The notes below the pieces were generated by a model. It saw only the letters and a program-made list of their open reading frames with translations, had not been told where the DNA came from and did no database searches. From JBAVEL01 sp049587715 (GTDB taxonomy: Bacteria; Bacteroidota; Ignavibacteria; UBA10030; UBA6906), in the NCBI GenBank assembly GCA_049587715.1, contig JBAVEL010000131.1, forward strand, positions 1 through 15,817: a DNA stretch of 15,817 bases, in the 5' to 3' direction. The position numbers and the translations under genes are program-made. Positions 1-8,181 of the stretch are shown here, piece by piece. Position 1 is the first letter of the stretch, and every line of letters starts with the position of its first letter.

Positions 1-225
1 CGCGGCGGCCGTCGCGCCCGCCCGCGGCGCCTCCTTCCGGAACATCGCCCGGATCCCGTGAGCCGCGGTCCTACACGCCTCCGCCATCCAATCCTCCCCC
101 TTCGGCCCCCGCGCCGCGCGGAGGGGACAGGCAGCCGGGGGATTCCAGGGGCGGCGGAGGCACCCGGAGCGGACCCCGCCGCTGATGGGGGGGACTGCCA
201 CGATCATCCAGACTGAGGAATGCGT
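1..225. other. Left-edge region without a confident gene
   Basis: This stretch is very G+C rich and holds no complete gene I can support. A plus-strand frame open from base 2 ends at a TGA at 59-61 and would give a 19-residue tail ending FRNIARIP; it could be the C-terminus of a gene lying off the left edge, but it is too short to identify. Bases 62-214 show only C- and G-rich low-complexity sequence. A 7-bp inverted repeat (151-157 with 176-182) has no T-run on either strand. The last bases carry the ribosome site of the outer-membrane protein gene. Confidence 0.5.
215..219 (+). promoter_or_regulatory. Ribosome binding site deciding the start of the outer-membrane protein
   Basis: GAGGA at 215-219 abuts the ATG at 220 but lies 6 bases before the in-frame ATG at 226. 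The second spacing is normal and the first is too short, so 226 is preferred. The choice changes the protein by only two residues. Confidence 0.6.
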
Positions 226-1659
226 ATGAAACGTGCATTGGCGGCGACCCTCTTCCTGACGGCGGGATGGCTTTTCCCCCTCCAGGCACAGTTCCCCGAG
301 GATGCGCTCCGTTTCGCGACGCCGGGGATCGGCGTGGGTGCACGATCACTGGGCATGGGTAATGCCTATACCGGCGTCGCGAACGACTTTTCCGCCCTGT
401 ACTGGAACCCTGCCGGGCTTGCCCAGCTCGAATACGGGGAGTTCTCCCTGGGACTCTCGCATCTGAACTACGGGAACCGGAGCACCTTCTTCGACAACCA
501 GAAGAGCTACTCCAACAACTCCACCACCCTGAACTCCCTGGGACTCGTGTTCCCCGTTCCCACGCACCGGGGGAGCCTGGTCTTCGCCTTCGGGTATGCG
601 CGCAACAGCAGCTTCACAACGGGGCTCTCCTTCGAGGGGTTCAACCCGGTCTCCAGCATCATCCAGACCTTCGCCCCCGACAGCCTGAGCTACCCTGCGG
701 ACCTCTCGGGGAACATCGCCTATCAGCTCTATCTGGCGGATGTGGATACGCTCACGGGTCTCTGGGACAGCCGGATACGGAACCGGGTGACCCAGCTTGG
801 CAAGGTGCTGGAGGGGGGGGGCGTGAACCACTGGTCCGCGGCCGGGGCCATTGACATCGCGCGGAACGTCTCGGTGGGCGCGACCCTCACCTACGCCACG
901 GGCAGCTACAGCTACGACCGGAGCTTTGTGGAACAGGATGACGACGGCATCCACACGGTCGCCCCCTTCGACTTCGACCAGTTGACCCTGGATGAGTACG
1001 TGGAGAGCGACCTGAGCGGGTTCAACGCCTCCCTGGGTCTCCTCTACCGGGTGCCCGAGCGCTTCCGGTTCGGACTCACCGTCCGCACCCCCACGGCGTA
1101 CCAGGTGCGGGAGGAGGATGGGATCCTGGCCCGGAGCGCCTTCGACAACGGGGATATCCGTCCCGTGGACGCCCCCTTCGAGAGCGCCGGCTCGAGGGAG
1201 TACGATGTGCTGACGCCCTGGGTGTTCTCGGCCGGGGCTTCCGTGATCCTGAAGCATCTCATGATCTCGGCGGATGTGGAATACACGGACTGGACGCAGC
1301 TTGCCTTTGAGGACGCCGGCGCCGAGCTGATGGCCCTGAACAAGGAGATCAAGGAGCTCTTCCGTCCCACCGCCAACTGGCGGCTGGGGGCGGAGCTGGA
1401 TGCGGCCGACTACGGAGTGAGACTGCGGGGCGGGTTCATGTATTCCCCTTCCCCCTTCGACGGGGATCCCTCCTCCTTCGACCGGAAGCACGTGACGGGA
1501 GGGCTCGGCATCCTCCTCAGCGAATTCACCATGCTGGATCTGGCCTATGCGCGCGGATGGTGGAACTCCTTCCGCACGAACTACGTTCACCCCGCCTCCC
1601 GGGTGGAGGAGAAGATCACAACCAACAACGTCATCGTGACATTCTCCTACCGCTTCTGA
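226..1659 (+). CDS. FadL/OMPP1-family outer-membrane transport protein
   Basis: Predicted 477-residue outer-membrane beta-barrel of the OMPP1/FadL/TodX type, a family whose members let hydrophobic compounds cross the outer membrane. Residues 1 to about 22 form a signal peptide: Lys-Arg, a hydrophobic core, then LQA before the probable cleavage point. Next comes the family hallmark, a Gly-rich segment with GARSLGMGNAYTG followed by ALYWNPAGLA. The rest alternates polar and hydrophobic residues as strands do, and the chain ends FSYRF, a terminal Phe typical of substrates of the BAM assembly machinery. Length fits the family (about 400-500). The substrate cannot be told; related PorV/PorQ-like barrels serve secretion instead. 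A run of nine G (813-821) lies in the coding sequence. The next gene on this strand starts 81 bases downstream and seems to have its own promoter. Confidence 0.88.
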   Translation: MKRALAATLFLTAGWLFPLQAQFPEDALRFATPGIGVGARSLGMGNAYTGVANDFSALYWNPAGLAQLEYGEFSLGLSHLNYGNRSTFFDNQKSYSNNSTTLNSLGLVFPVPTHRGSLVFAFGYARNSSFTTGLSFEGFNPVSSIIQTFAPDSLSYPADLSGNIAYQLYLADVDTLTGLWDSRIRNRVTQLGKVLEGGGVNHWSAAGAIDIARNVSVGATLTYATGSYSYDRSFVEQDDDGIHTVAPFDFDQLTLDEYVESDLSGFNASLGLLYRVPERFRFGLTVRTPTAYQVREEDGILARSAFDNGDIRPVDAPFESAGSREYDVLTPWVFSAGASVILKHLMISADVEYTDWTQLAFEDAGAELMALNKEIKELFRPTANWRLGAELDAADYGVRLRGGFMYSPSPFDGDPSSFDRKHVTGGLGILLSEFTMLDLAYARGWWNSFRTNYVHPASRVEEKITTNNVIVTFSYRF

Positions 1660-1664
1660 GCGTT

Positions 1665-1693
1665 TTGCACAACTCGCGTGCAATCGGTATATT
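1665..1693 (+). promoter_or_regulatory. Candidate sigma-70-type promoter for the acylase gene
   Basis: TTGCAC (1665-1670) and TATATT (1688-1693) are 17 bases apart in the only A+T-richer spot of this intergenic gap. The -10 element matches the sigma-70 consensus well and the -35 only in its TTG. Transcription would start near 1700, within the inverted repeat at 1694-1717. Confidence 0.45.
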
Positions 1694-1717
1694 GAGTCCG
1701 TCCGCTGCGACGGACTC
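1694..1717 (+). terminator. 9-bp perfect hairpin between the barrel and acylase genes
   Basis: The arms GAGTCCGTC (1694-1702) and GACGGACTC (1709-1717) pair perfectly around a six-base loop. The following TCTGTTTC is only partly T-rich, so this may be a weak intrinsic terminator of the upstream gene. Because it begins just after a candidate -10 element, it could instead be a structure at the 5' end of the acylase message. Confidence 0.4.
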
Positions 1718-1740
1718 TCTGTTTCATCCCCGGAGGATCG

Positions 1741-4152
1741 GTGACCCGAACAACACGACTGGCGGCTGGGGCGCTGGGCGTCGCGGCCGTCCTCGCAGGC
1801 GTGCTCTTCTTCTTCGTCCGCCACCAGGTGACCAGGTCGTTCCCCCCCGAGGAGGGAACCGAGCGTGTGCGGGGGCTGGGCCGGAGCGCCGAGATCCTGC
1901 GGGATGAGTACGGCGTGCCCCACCTGCGGGCCGCGAGCGAGGAGGACGTCCTGTTCGCCCTGGGGTATGTGCATGCCCAGGACCGGCTCTGGCAGATGGA
2001 TCTTGCCCGCAGGACGGGATCGGGCCGGCTGTCGGAGGTGTTCGGCCCCCGGACCCTCCCCTTCGACCGGATGTTCCGCACCATCGGCCTGGCCCGCACG
2101 GCCGAGCGGATGGAGCGGGCCCTTACGGACGAATCGCGGCGCCGTCTCCTCGCCTACGCGGCGGGGGTAAACGCCGTGATCGAAGCCCGGAAGGGGCGCC
2201 TGCCGGTGGAGTTCGACATGATGGACTGTTCCCCCGAGCCCTGGCGCCCTGAGCACACCCTCCTTCTGGCGAGGCTCATGGCCTGGCAGCTTTCCCTTTC
2301 CTGGTGGTCCGATCTCACGCTCGGAATGGTGGCCGGGAAGGTGGGTCTGGAGAAGGCGCTGGATGTCTTCCCCTCCTGGCCCGCGGGTGTTCCTCCCCTG
2401 GTGCCCTCTTCCGAATGGCGGTCCTATGCATCGGGAGGGGAGGAGTACCTGCGTACGGCCGCCGCCTTCAGGCGCTGGCTCGGACTCGGGGGGGCCCTCG
2501 GCGGCAGCAACGCCTGGGTCCTGGGTCCCGGGAAATCGGCCTCCGGGAAGGTGATCCTGGCCAACGATGTGCACCTTCCCCTGCAGGCCCCATCCCTCTT
2601 CTATGAGGCGGAGCTGGCCTCGCCGGAGCTTTCTGCGGGCGGCATGACATTCCCCGGCATTCCCGGCGTGGTGCTCGGCTCCAACCGGCACATCGCCTGG
2701 GGTCTGACCAACCTGATGGCGGACGACGCGGATTTCTACACCGAGCGTGTGGACAGCGCGGACCCCGGAAGGTATCTTGACAACGGCCTCTGGCGCCCCT
2801 TCGTGATGCGGGAGGAGGAGATCTGTGTGCGGGGGGATACGGCGGTCCGCCTCACGGTGCGGTCCACACACCATGGTCCCGTCGTCACAGACATGGCTCA
2901 TCCGCTGAAGCGCTCCCGCATCCCGTTTGTCGCCGCCATGCGCTGGACGGGGTTCGAGATCGACGACCCTGTGGAGGCCTTCCGGCGCATCAACCGGGCC
3001 ACCGACTGGAGCGAGTTCCTCTCCGGAGTGCGGCTCTTCAACTGTCCGGGACAGAACTTCCTCTACGGAGACCGGCGGGGGAACATCGGCTACTGGGCGG
3101 GGGTCAAGCTCCCCCTGCGGGGGAGGCAGAACGCCACGCTCCCGCTTCCCGGTTGGGATCCCTCCTCCGACTGGAGGGGCTTCGTGCCGTTCGAGGAGCT
3201 TCCCCACCTGTTCAATCCGCCCGAACAGTACATCGCCAGCGCCAACGACCGCGTGGTGGATGAGGTCTATCCCCACCACATCTCCGACCTGTGGGAGCCC
3301 CCCTCGCGGATCCTGCGTCTGCGGGAGGTTCTGGGAAGGGAGGGCCTTGTGGGCGTGGAGGACTGCCGGAGACTGCAGAACGACACCTTCTCCTGGCATG
3401 CACGGGAGATCCTGCCGGTGTTGCGGGCGGCCCTGGAGGGGGACTCCACGCGGGGGGAGGAATGGGGACGGATGCTGGACTACCTGCGCAACTGGCACTG
3501 CCGGCACGAGGAGGGGGACGTGGCCGCGGGCATGTTCCACGCGATTCTGGCGCGCCTGGCGGAGGACATCTTCCGGGACGAGATGGGAGAGGACCTCTAC
3601 CATGATTTCGTGCTGCTGGTCAACGTGCCTCTCCGCGTGATGAGCCGGCTCCTTGCGGAAGGGACCTCCTCCTGGTTCGACGACGTGCGCACCCCGCAAC
3701 GGGAGACGCGGGATGAGATCATCCGCCGGAGCGCGGCCCGGGCCCTGGCGGATCTGCGGGGAAGGTTCGGAGCAGACATGAAGCTCTGGCGATGGGGCCA
3801 GATGCACACGGTGTCGTTTGTCCACCCCTTCGGGGAGCGCGCACCCCTGGATCTCGTGTTCAACACGCGCCCCCGTCCCTACGGCGGCGGGCCGGGGGTC
3901 CTGGTGAGCGGCGAGTATGCCCTGGGCCGGCCCTTTGCGGTGACGGTGGGGGCCGCCGCCCGGCTCATCACCGATTTCGCCCGCGAGGGGAGATCCCTCC
4001 GCATCCTTCCCCCCGGGCAGTCCGGCCAGGTGTTCCATCCCCACTACTCCGACCAGCTCCATCTCTGGCTGAACGGAGCGTACCGGCAGGCGGGGCCGGG
4101 GGAGGGAAACCGGGCGGGATGGAAGAGGCTCCGGCTGGAACCCGCCCCGTGA
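1741..4152 (+). CDS. Penicillin acylase family protein (Ntn hydrolase)
   Basis: 803-residue member of the penicillin amidase (S45) family, Ntn hydrolases that cut themselves into two chains and hydrolyse amide bonds of penicillins, N-acyl homoserine lactones or other acylated amines. Residues 8-26 are one hydrophobic segment (signal or anchor), so the enzyme should act in the periplasm. The N-terminal part shows the usual EYGVPHLRA and YVHAQDRLWQMDLARR blocks (about 56-91). GGSNAW at 254-259 marks the cleavage site; Ser256 would be the nucleophile and first residue of the beta chain. Downstream HHGPVV and IASANDRVVD fit the conserved oxyanion-hole and Asn regions. Length is normal. The GTG start has GGAGG (1732-1736) four bases upstream. 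The gene overlaps the following sirtuin gene. Substrate is unknown; the family name does not imply penicillin as the natural target. Confidence 0.93.
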   Translation: MTRTTRLAAGALGVAAVLAGVLFFFVRHQVTRSFPPEEGTERVRGLGRSAEILRDEYGVPHLRAASEEDVLFALGYVHAQDRLWQMDLARRTGSGRLSEVFGPRTLPFDRMFRTIGLARTAERMERALTDESRRRLLAYAAGVNAVIEARKGRLPVEFDMMDCSPEPWRPEHTLLLARLMAWQLSLSWWSDLTLGMVAGKVGLEKALDVFPSWPAGVPPLVPSSEWRSYASGGEEYLRTAAAFRRWLGLGGALGGSNAWVLGPGKSASGKVILANDVHLPLQAPSLFYEAELASPELSAGGMTFPGIPGVVLGSNRHIAWGLTNLMADDADFYTERVDSADPGRYLDNGLWRPFVMREEEICVRGDTAVRLTVRSTHHGPVVTDMAHPLKRSRIPFVAAMRWTGFEIDDPVEAFRRINRATDWSEFLSGVRLFNCPGQNFLYGDRRGNIGYWAGVKLPLRGRQNATLPLPGWDPSSDWRGFVPFEELPHLFNPPEQYIASANDRVVDEVYPHHISDLWEPPSRILRLREVLGREGLVGVEDCRRLQNDTFSWHAREILPVLRAALEGDSTRGEEWGRMLDYLRNWHCRHEEGDVAAGMFHAILARLAEDIFRDEMGEDLYHDFVLLVNVPLRVMSRLLAEGTSSWFDDVRTPQRETRDEIIRRSAARALADLRGRFGADMKLWRWGQMHTVSFVHPFGERAPLDLVFNTRPRPYGGGPGVLVSGEYALGRPFAVTVGAAARLITDFAREGRSLRILPPGQSGQVFHPHYSDQLHLWLNGAYRQAGPGEGNRAGWKRLRLEPAP

Positions 4153-4922
4153 GCAGGACGCTGTGTGAAGAACTCCGTCGGGTGCTGCGCTCGGCCCGGA
4201 GCGTGGCGGCCTTCACCGGGGCGGGCGTCTCCGCCGAGAGCGGGGTTCCCACCTTCCGGGGGGAGGAGGGACTATGGAAGAAGTTCCGCCCCGAGGAGCT
4301 TGCCCATCCCGACGCCTTTCTGAGCAATCCGGCCCTGGTATGGGAGTGGTACCGCGCCCGGAAGGAGATCATCGCATCGGTCCGACCCAACCCGGCTCAC
4401 ACCGCGCTTGCCGCCATGCAGGAGGTGTTTCCCCTGGTGGCCGTCATCACCCAGAACGTGGACAACCTGCACAGGAGGGCGGGGAGCAGGACGGTCTTCG
4501 AGCTTCACGGCAATATCGAACGGAGCTATTGCACCCGCTGCGGGACCGTCTCCGCTGAGGCGGAGCCCGCCTTTGCGGGAGATCTTCCCCGCTGCGCGGC
4601 GCCCGGCTGCGGGGGGCTCCTGCGGCCCGACGTCGTCTGGTTCGGGGAGATGCTGCCCCAGGAAGAGTGGAACGGGGCGGTGCGGAGCATGGAGTCGGCC
4701 GACCTGGTGCTCTCGGTGGGGACCTCGGCTGCGGTCTACCCGGCCGCCTCGCTTCCCCTTCTGGGAAAGCGGGCCGGGGCTTTTCTGGCGGAGGTGAATC
4801 CCGAGCCCACGCCCCTCACGCCCCATGCGGATGCCTTTCTGGAAGGGAAGGCGGGGGAGATCCTTCCCCTGTTGCTGGACCAGGCGCGGCGGCTGCGGAA
4901 CCCGGCCCCGGACGCGCCTTAG
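4149..4922 (+). CDS. SIR2-family NAD-dependent protein deacylase (CobB-like)
   Basis: 257-residue sirtuin. Such enzymes remove acyl groups from protein lysines, consuming NAD and releasing nicotinamide and O-acyl-ADP-ribose. Visible motifs: GAGVSAESGVPTFRG (24-38) and TQNVD (101-105) for NAD binding, catalytic His120 in FELHGN, and four zinc cysteines C128, C131, C149 and C154. Tyr68 and Arg71 (YRAR) match the Tyr-x-x-Arg pair by which CobB/SIRT5-type sirtuins bind succinyl- or malonyl-lysine, so desuccinylase activity is plausible (inference). The GTG start overlaps the acylase stop by four bases (GTGA), suggesting translational coupling, but has no clear ribosome site. An ATG at 4119 with GGAGGG 12 bases upstream would add ten residues. 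The stop overlaps that of the convergent symporter gene. Confidence 0.93.
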   Translation: MSRTLCEELRRVLRSARSVAAFTGAGVSAESGVPTFRGEEGLWKKFRPEELAHPDAFLSNPALVWEWYRARKEIIASVRPNPAHTALAAMQEVFPLVAVITQNVDNLHRRAGSRTVFELHGNIERSYCTRCGTVSAEAEPAFAGDLPRCAAPGCGGLLRPDVVWFGEMLPQEEWNGAVRSMESADLVLSVGTSAAVYPAASLPLLGKRAGAFLAEVNPEPTPLTPHADAFLEGKAGEILPLLLDQARRLRNPAPDAP

Positions 4923-6688
4923 GAAGGGGGTGCGGACGCGCCGGAGCGCGTGTCCGCCTTCAGGCCCGCGGTGATGACCCAGGCGGCCAGTGCCGCGCCC
5001 GCCAGAAGACTCCCCCCGAGCGCGCTCTCCCCCAGCAGGATGTGACCCACCCCGAACAGGACCAGATACACGGCCGCCACCCCGGCGCACCAGAGGAGAA
5101 AGAGGCGCCCGAAGCCGGAATCCCCCTTCACTTCGGGCACCTGGAGGGCGATCCGCTTCCAGAGGAGGCCCCCGGGATGCACGCGGCGGTAGAACGATTT
5201 CAGCGTCTCGGCATCCGTGGGGGGGGTGAGGAACGTGGCGGCCAGCCAGGCGGCCGTTGTGAAGCCGACGATGAGGAAGAGGGATTCGGGGAACCGCACG
5301 GGCGTGAGGAAGCGCACGACGGCGTATCCGACACAGGGGGCGATCATGGCGGCGATCTCGCTCCACGCGTTGACGCGCCACCAGTACCAGCGGAGGATGA
5401 GCACGAGCCCCAGCCCCGCCCCCGCCTCGATGATGAACACCCATGCCCCCTGGATTGTCTCCATGCGGGCGGTGACCGCGAGCGATAGCAGCATGACGGC
5501 GGCCGTGGTGATCCTGGAGACCGCCACATAATGGCGCTCTGTGGCCGCAGGGCGGATGAACCTCCGGTAGAAATCGTGGATGACGTAGGAGGTTCCCCAG
5601 TTCAGGTGCGTGGCAATGGTGGACATGTAGGCGGCCAGAAAGGCGGCCACCAGGAGCCCCAGGAGCCCGGGCGGAAGGTGGTCCCGCATGGCATAGACGT
5701 AGGCCAGCTTTCTTTCCCCCTCGGGAAGCCCCGGATACAGAACCAGTGCGGCCAGAGCGGTGAGGATCCAGGGCCAGGGGCGCAGGCAGTAGTGGGCGAT
5801 CGTGAACCAGAGAGTGGCCAGAAGGGCATGCGTCTCGTTCCGGGCAGACATCATGCGCTGCGCCACATAGCCTCCCCCGCCCGGCTCCGCCCCGGGATAC
5901 CAGGACGCCCACCACTGAACGGCCACAAACGCAAAAAACGCAGACACCCCGATGGCCAGGGCCGTGCCCGCGCCCGCCGGTTCCCCTCCGATGCGGGGGA
6001 GCATGCTGAAGGCGGAGGGGGGGAGCTTCTCCCGGAGGCCCGCCACGCCTCCCACCTCGGGGAGCCCCAGGACCACCACCGCCAGGGCCACGGTTCCCGC
6101 CATGGCTATGGCAAACTGGAAGACGTCGGTGACCGCCACCCCCCAGAGACCCGAGGCGGCGGAGTACAGGGCGGTGAGGAGCATGGCTCCCGCCACGTAC
6201 CAGAGCACCACATCATGCGGGATGCCGAACAGCCCCTCCAGGATGCCGGCCATGGCCAGGTTCACCCACCCCATGATAATGCAGTTCAGGAAGAGTCCCA
6301 GGTAGAGCGCCCGGAAGCCGCGCAGGAACGCCGCGGGACGCCCCGCATAGCGGATCTCCGCCAGCTCCACATCGGTCATGATGCCCGCCCTGCGCCAGAG
6401 GCGGGCGAAGAAGAAGACCGTGAGCATGGACCCGAAGGCCATGTTCCACCAGAGCCAGTTCCCCGCGATGCCGCCGGAGGCCGTGAGCTCCGTGACCGCC
6501 AGAGGGGTGTCGGCGGCAAACGTGGTGGCCACCATGGAGGTTCCCGCCAGCCACCACGGGAGGTTCCGGCCCGAGAGAAAGAACTCCTGGGTGCTCTTCC
6601 CCGCGCGTCGTGCGTAGACGGCTCCCAGGGCGGCACTGACGGCGAAATATCCCCCGATGAGGGTCCAGTCCAGGGCGGTCAGGCGCAC
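4919..6688 (-). CDS. Sodium:solute symporter family protein (second of a pair)
   Basis: 589-residue inner-membrane transporter of the SSS/SLC5 family, which couples solute uptake to sodium entry. Evidence: about thirteen hydrophobic segments; an N-terminal block EFFLSGRNLPWWLAG (35-49); GGGGYVAQR (270-278) where family members carry the D/G-x-x-V-Q-R motif; and LAAYMSTIATHLNWGTSY (351-368), the region with the Ser-Thr residues of the Na2 site. The long N-terminal stretch with FAADTPLAV and the GNWLWWNM segment set it apart from the upstream paralogue. The solute cannot be inferred. I chose the GTG at 6688 because GGAGG (6694-6698) lies five bases upstream; the start overlaps the preceding symporter by ten bases. 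An ATG at 6739 would add 17 residues that do not look like family sequence. It is the last gene of the operon. Confidence 0.92.
   Translation of the reverse strand: MRLTALDWTLIGGYFAVSAALGAVYARRAGKSTQEFFLSGRNLPWWLAGTSMVATTFAADTPLAVTELTASGGIAGNWLWWNMAFGSMLTVFFFARLWRRAGIMTDVELAEIRYAGRPAAFLRGFRALYLGLFLNCIIMGWVNLAMAGILEGLFGIPHDVVLWYVAGAMLLTALYSAASGLWGVAVTDVFQFAIAMAGTVALAVVVLGLPEVGGVAGLREKLPPSAFSMLPRIGGEPAGAGTALAIGVSAFFAFVAVQWWASWYPGAEPGGGGYVAQRMMSARNETHALLATLWFTIAHYCLRPWPWILTALAALVLYPGLPEGERKLAYVYAMRDHLPPGLLGLLVAAFLAAYMSTIATHLNWGTSYVIHDFYRRFIRPAATERHYVAVSRITTAAVMLLSLAVTARMETIQGAWVFIIEAGAGLGLVLILRWYWWRVNAWSEIAAMIAPCVGYAVVRFLTPVRFPESLFLIVGFTTAAWLAATFLTPPTDAETLKSFYRRVHPGGLLWKRIALQVPEVKGDSGFGRLFLLWCAGVAAVYLVLFGVGHILLGESALGGSLLAGAALAAWVITAGLKADTRSGASAPPS
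4932..4957 (+). terminator. Hairpin just past the sirtuin stop, without T-run
   Basis: GCGGACGCGC (4932-4941) pairs with GCGTGTCCGC (4948-4957) over ten positions, one a G-T pair, around a six-base loop. It starts ten bases after the sirtuin stop, where a terminator is expected, but no U-tract follows and it lies inside the end of the opposing symporter gene. It may hinder the plus-strand transcript or be chance in G+C-rich DNA. Confidence 0.22.
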
Positions 6689-8166
6689 GAGGACCTCCCC
6701 TTTGGCGCGAAGGCCGCAAGGCGCGCCGTCCCCACACATGCGATGGTTCCGGCCGCCGTGTACCAGGTCCAGGCAAGATCGGTCCAGGCAAACAGGGCGG
6801 CCATGAGGGCCATTGCCGCCAGGAACCCCGCCGTGGCCTCCGCCTGCGTGCTCTTCGGAAAGAGCACCCCCAGGAGAAAGACGCCCAGCATGCCCCCGTA
6901 GGTGACGGACGCGATCCCGAGGGCCACCTCCACGAGGGCGGCGGAGGTCCCGGCGATGAAGAAGAAGGCCACCCCCACCAGGACCACCGCCCAGAAGAGC
7001 GTGAAGAGGCGGGAGAGCCGCATGTCTCTCTCTCCCGAGTCTTTTCCTCCCAGGAGGGGCTTCACCACATCATGGAGCAGGGAGGAGGCGAGGGAGTTCA
7101 CCGATCCCGAGAGCGTGGACATGGCTGCCGCAAGGAGGGCCGCCACGATGAGTCCCGAGATTCCCCACGGCATCCGGGCGATGATGAAGCGGGGGAACAC
7201 CTCATCGGGGCTGCACATCCCCGGCCCCCCGGGAACCACCTCCGTGTAGAAGGCGGAGAGCAGGAGCCCGATGCCGAGAAAGAGGGCGAACTGGAGGATC
7301 ACCACGATCCCGCTTCCCACGAGCGCCTTCCGGCTTCCTTCCAGCGTCCGCACGGAGAGGAGGCGCTGGACAATAAGCTGGTCGGTGCCGTGGGAAGCCA
7401 TGGAGAGAAACGCCCCCCCGATGAGGCTGGCGGGGAGCGTGTAGGGATTGGTGAGGAGGTCCGCTCCCCCCGCAGGAAGGCGCACCACGTCCCACTTGAA
7501 AGGGGGGATGCGGGCCAGGGCTCCCGGGGGGAGGGCATCCAGAAGCACCCAGGCGGCCGCGGCGGCGCCTCCCAGGTAGACGACCATCTGCACCACGTCC
7601 GTCCAGACCACCGCCCGGATTCCGCCGCCGTAGGTGTACACCAGGGTCATGCCCGCCAGCACCAGGATGGCGACCGCGTACACCTCCTGGGGGGGGACGC
7701 CCGTGAAGAGGCGCCATCCCTTCATGAGGAGGGCCAGGGGGATGGCGGTGGCGTACAGCCGCACCCCGTCCGCCAGTACCCGCGTGCCCATGAAGGTCAC
7801 GCCCGCCAGCCGGCGGAGGGGGAGCCCGAAGCGCTCCTGCAGGAACTGGTACGAGGTGGCCATCTCCCCGCGGGCGTACACGGGAAGGAGCAGAAAGCTG
7901 ATCAGGATGCGGCCCGCCAGATATCCAACGGCCACCTGCAGGAAATTGAGGTTCCCCGCATAGGCAAGCCCCGGGACGCTGATGAAGGTGAGTGTGCTGG
8001 TCTCGGTGGCCACGATGGCGAAGCAGACGGCCCACCAGGGGAGGTTCCTCCCCCCCAGAAAGTAGTCCTCGGAGCTGCGCTGCTTCCCTCCGGCCGCAAG
8101 GCCGAAGAGGGCCATGCCGGCAAGGTAGGCAAGGACGATAACGTAGTCTGCTGTGGAGAAGCCCAT
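6679..8166 (-). CDS. Sodium:solute symporter family protein (first of a pair)
   Basis: 495-residue SSS/SLC5-type transporter of the inner membrane with about thirteen hydrophobic segments. Family features: SSEDYFLGGRNLPWW (31-45), the TM2 segment ATETSTLTFISVPG (53-66), GTDQLIVQRLLSVRT (260-274) containing the conserved D-Q-x-x-V-Q-R motif, and AAAMSTLSGSVNSLASS (346-362), where Ser/Thr residues of the Na2 sodium site lie. Length is normal for SGLT-like bacterial symporters. The solute is unknown; sugars, sialic acid, amino acids and others are carried by the family. The ATG at 8166 lies 15 bases after the STAS stop with no clear ribosome site, so translation may depend on the upstream gene. 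The 3' end overlaps the second symporter by ten bases. The two proteins differ strongly, so they are not a recent tandem duplication. Confidence 0.93.
   Translation of the reverse strand: MGFSTADYVIVLAYLAGMALFGLAAGGKQRSSEDYFLGGRNLPWWAVCFAIVATETSTLTFISVPGLAYAGNLNFLQVAVGYLAGRILISFLLLPVYARGEMATSYQFLQERFGLPLRRLAGVTFMGTRVLADGVRLYATAIPLALLMKGWRLFTGVPPQEVYAVAILVLAGMTLVYTYGGGIRAVVWTDVVQMVVYLGGAAAAAWVLLDALPPGALARIPPFKWDVVRLPAGGADLLTNPYTLPASLIGGAFLSMASHGTDQLIVQRLLSVRTLEGSRKALVGSGIVVILQFALFLGIGLLLSAFYTEVVPGGPGMCSPDEVFPRFIIARMPWGISGLIVAALLAAAMSTLSGSVNSLASSLLHDVVKPLLGGKDSGERDMRLSRLFTLFWAVVLVGVAFFFIAGTSAALVEVALGIASVTYGGMLGVFLLGVLFPKSTQAEATAGFLAAMALMAALFAWTDLAWTWYTAAGTIACVGTARLAAFAPKGRSSCA
6694..6698 (-). 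promoter_or_regulatory. Ribosome binding site deciding the start of the second symporter
   Basis: Read on the minus strand this is GGAGG, five bases before the GTG at 6688 and inside the end of the upstream symporter gene. It supports the 6688 start over the in-frame ATG at 6739 and implies separate or coupled initiation at the ten-base overlap. Confidence 0.6.
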
Positions 8167-8181
8167 CCGGGCGGGGGAGGG

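Noticed and set aside
151..182. 7-bp G+C inverted repeat upstream of the outer-membrane protein gene
   Set aside because: It has no T-run on either strand, a long loop, and repeats of this size are expected by chance in such G+C-rich sequence.
346..4062. Very long minus-strand open frame (about 1,238 codons) opposite the barrel and acylase genes
   Set aside because: It is antisense to two well-recognised genes. Its product is rich in His, Gly, Pro and Arg with no domain pattern, as expected of a shadow frame in G+C-rich DNA with third-position G/C bias.
4919..8166. Recent tandem duplication of the symporter gene
   Set aside because: The two proteins differ in length and in most residues, sharing only family motifs such as the SGRNLPWW/GGRNLPWW block.
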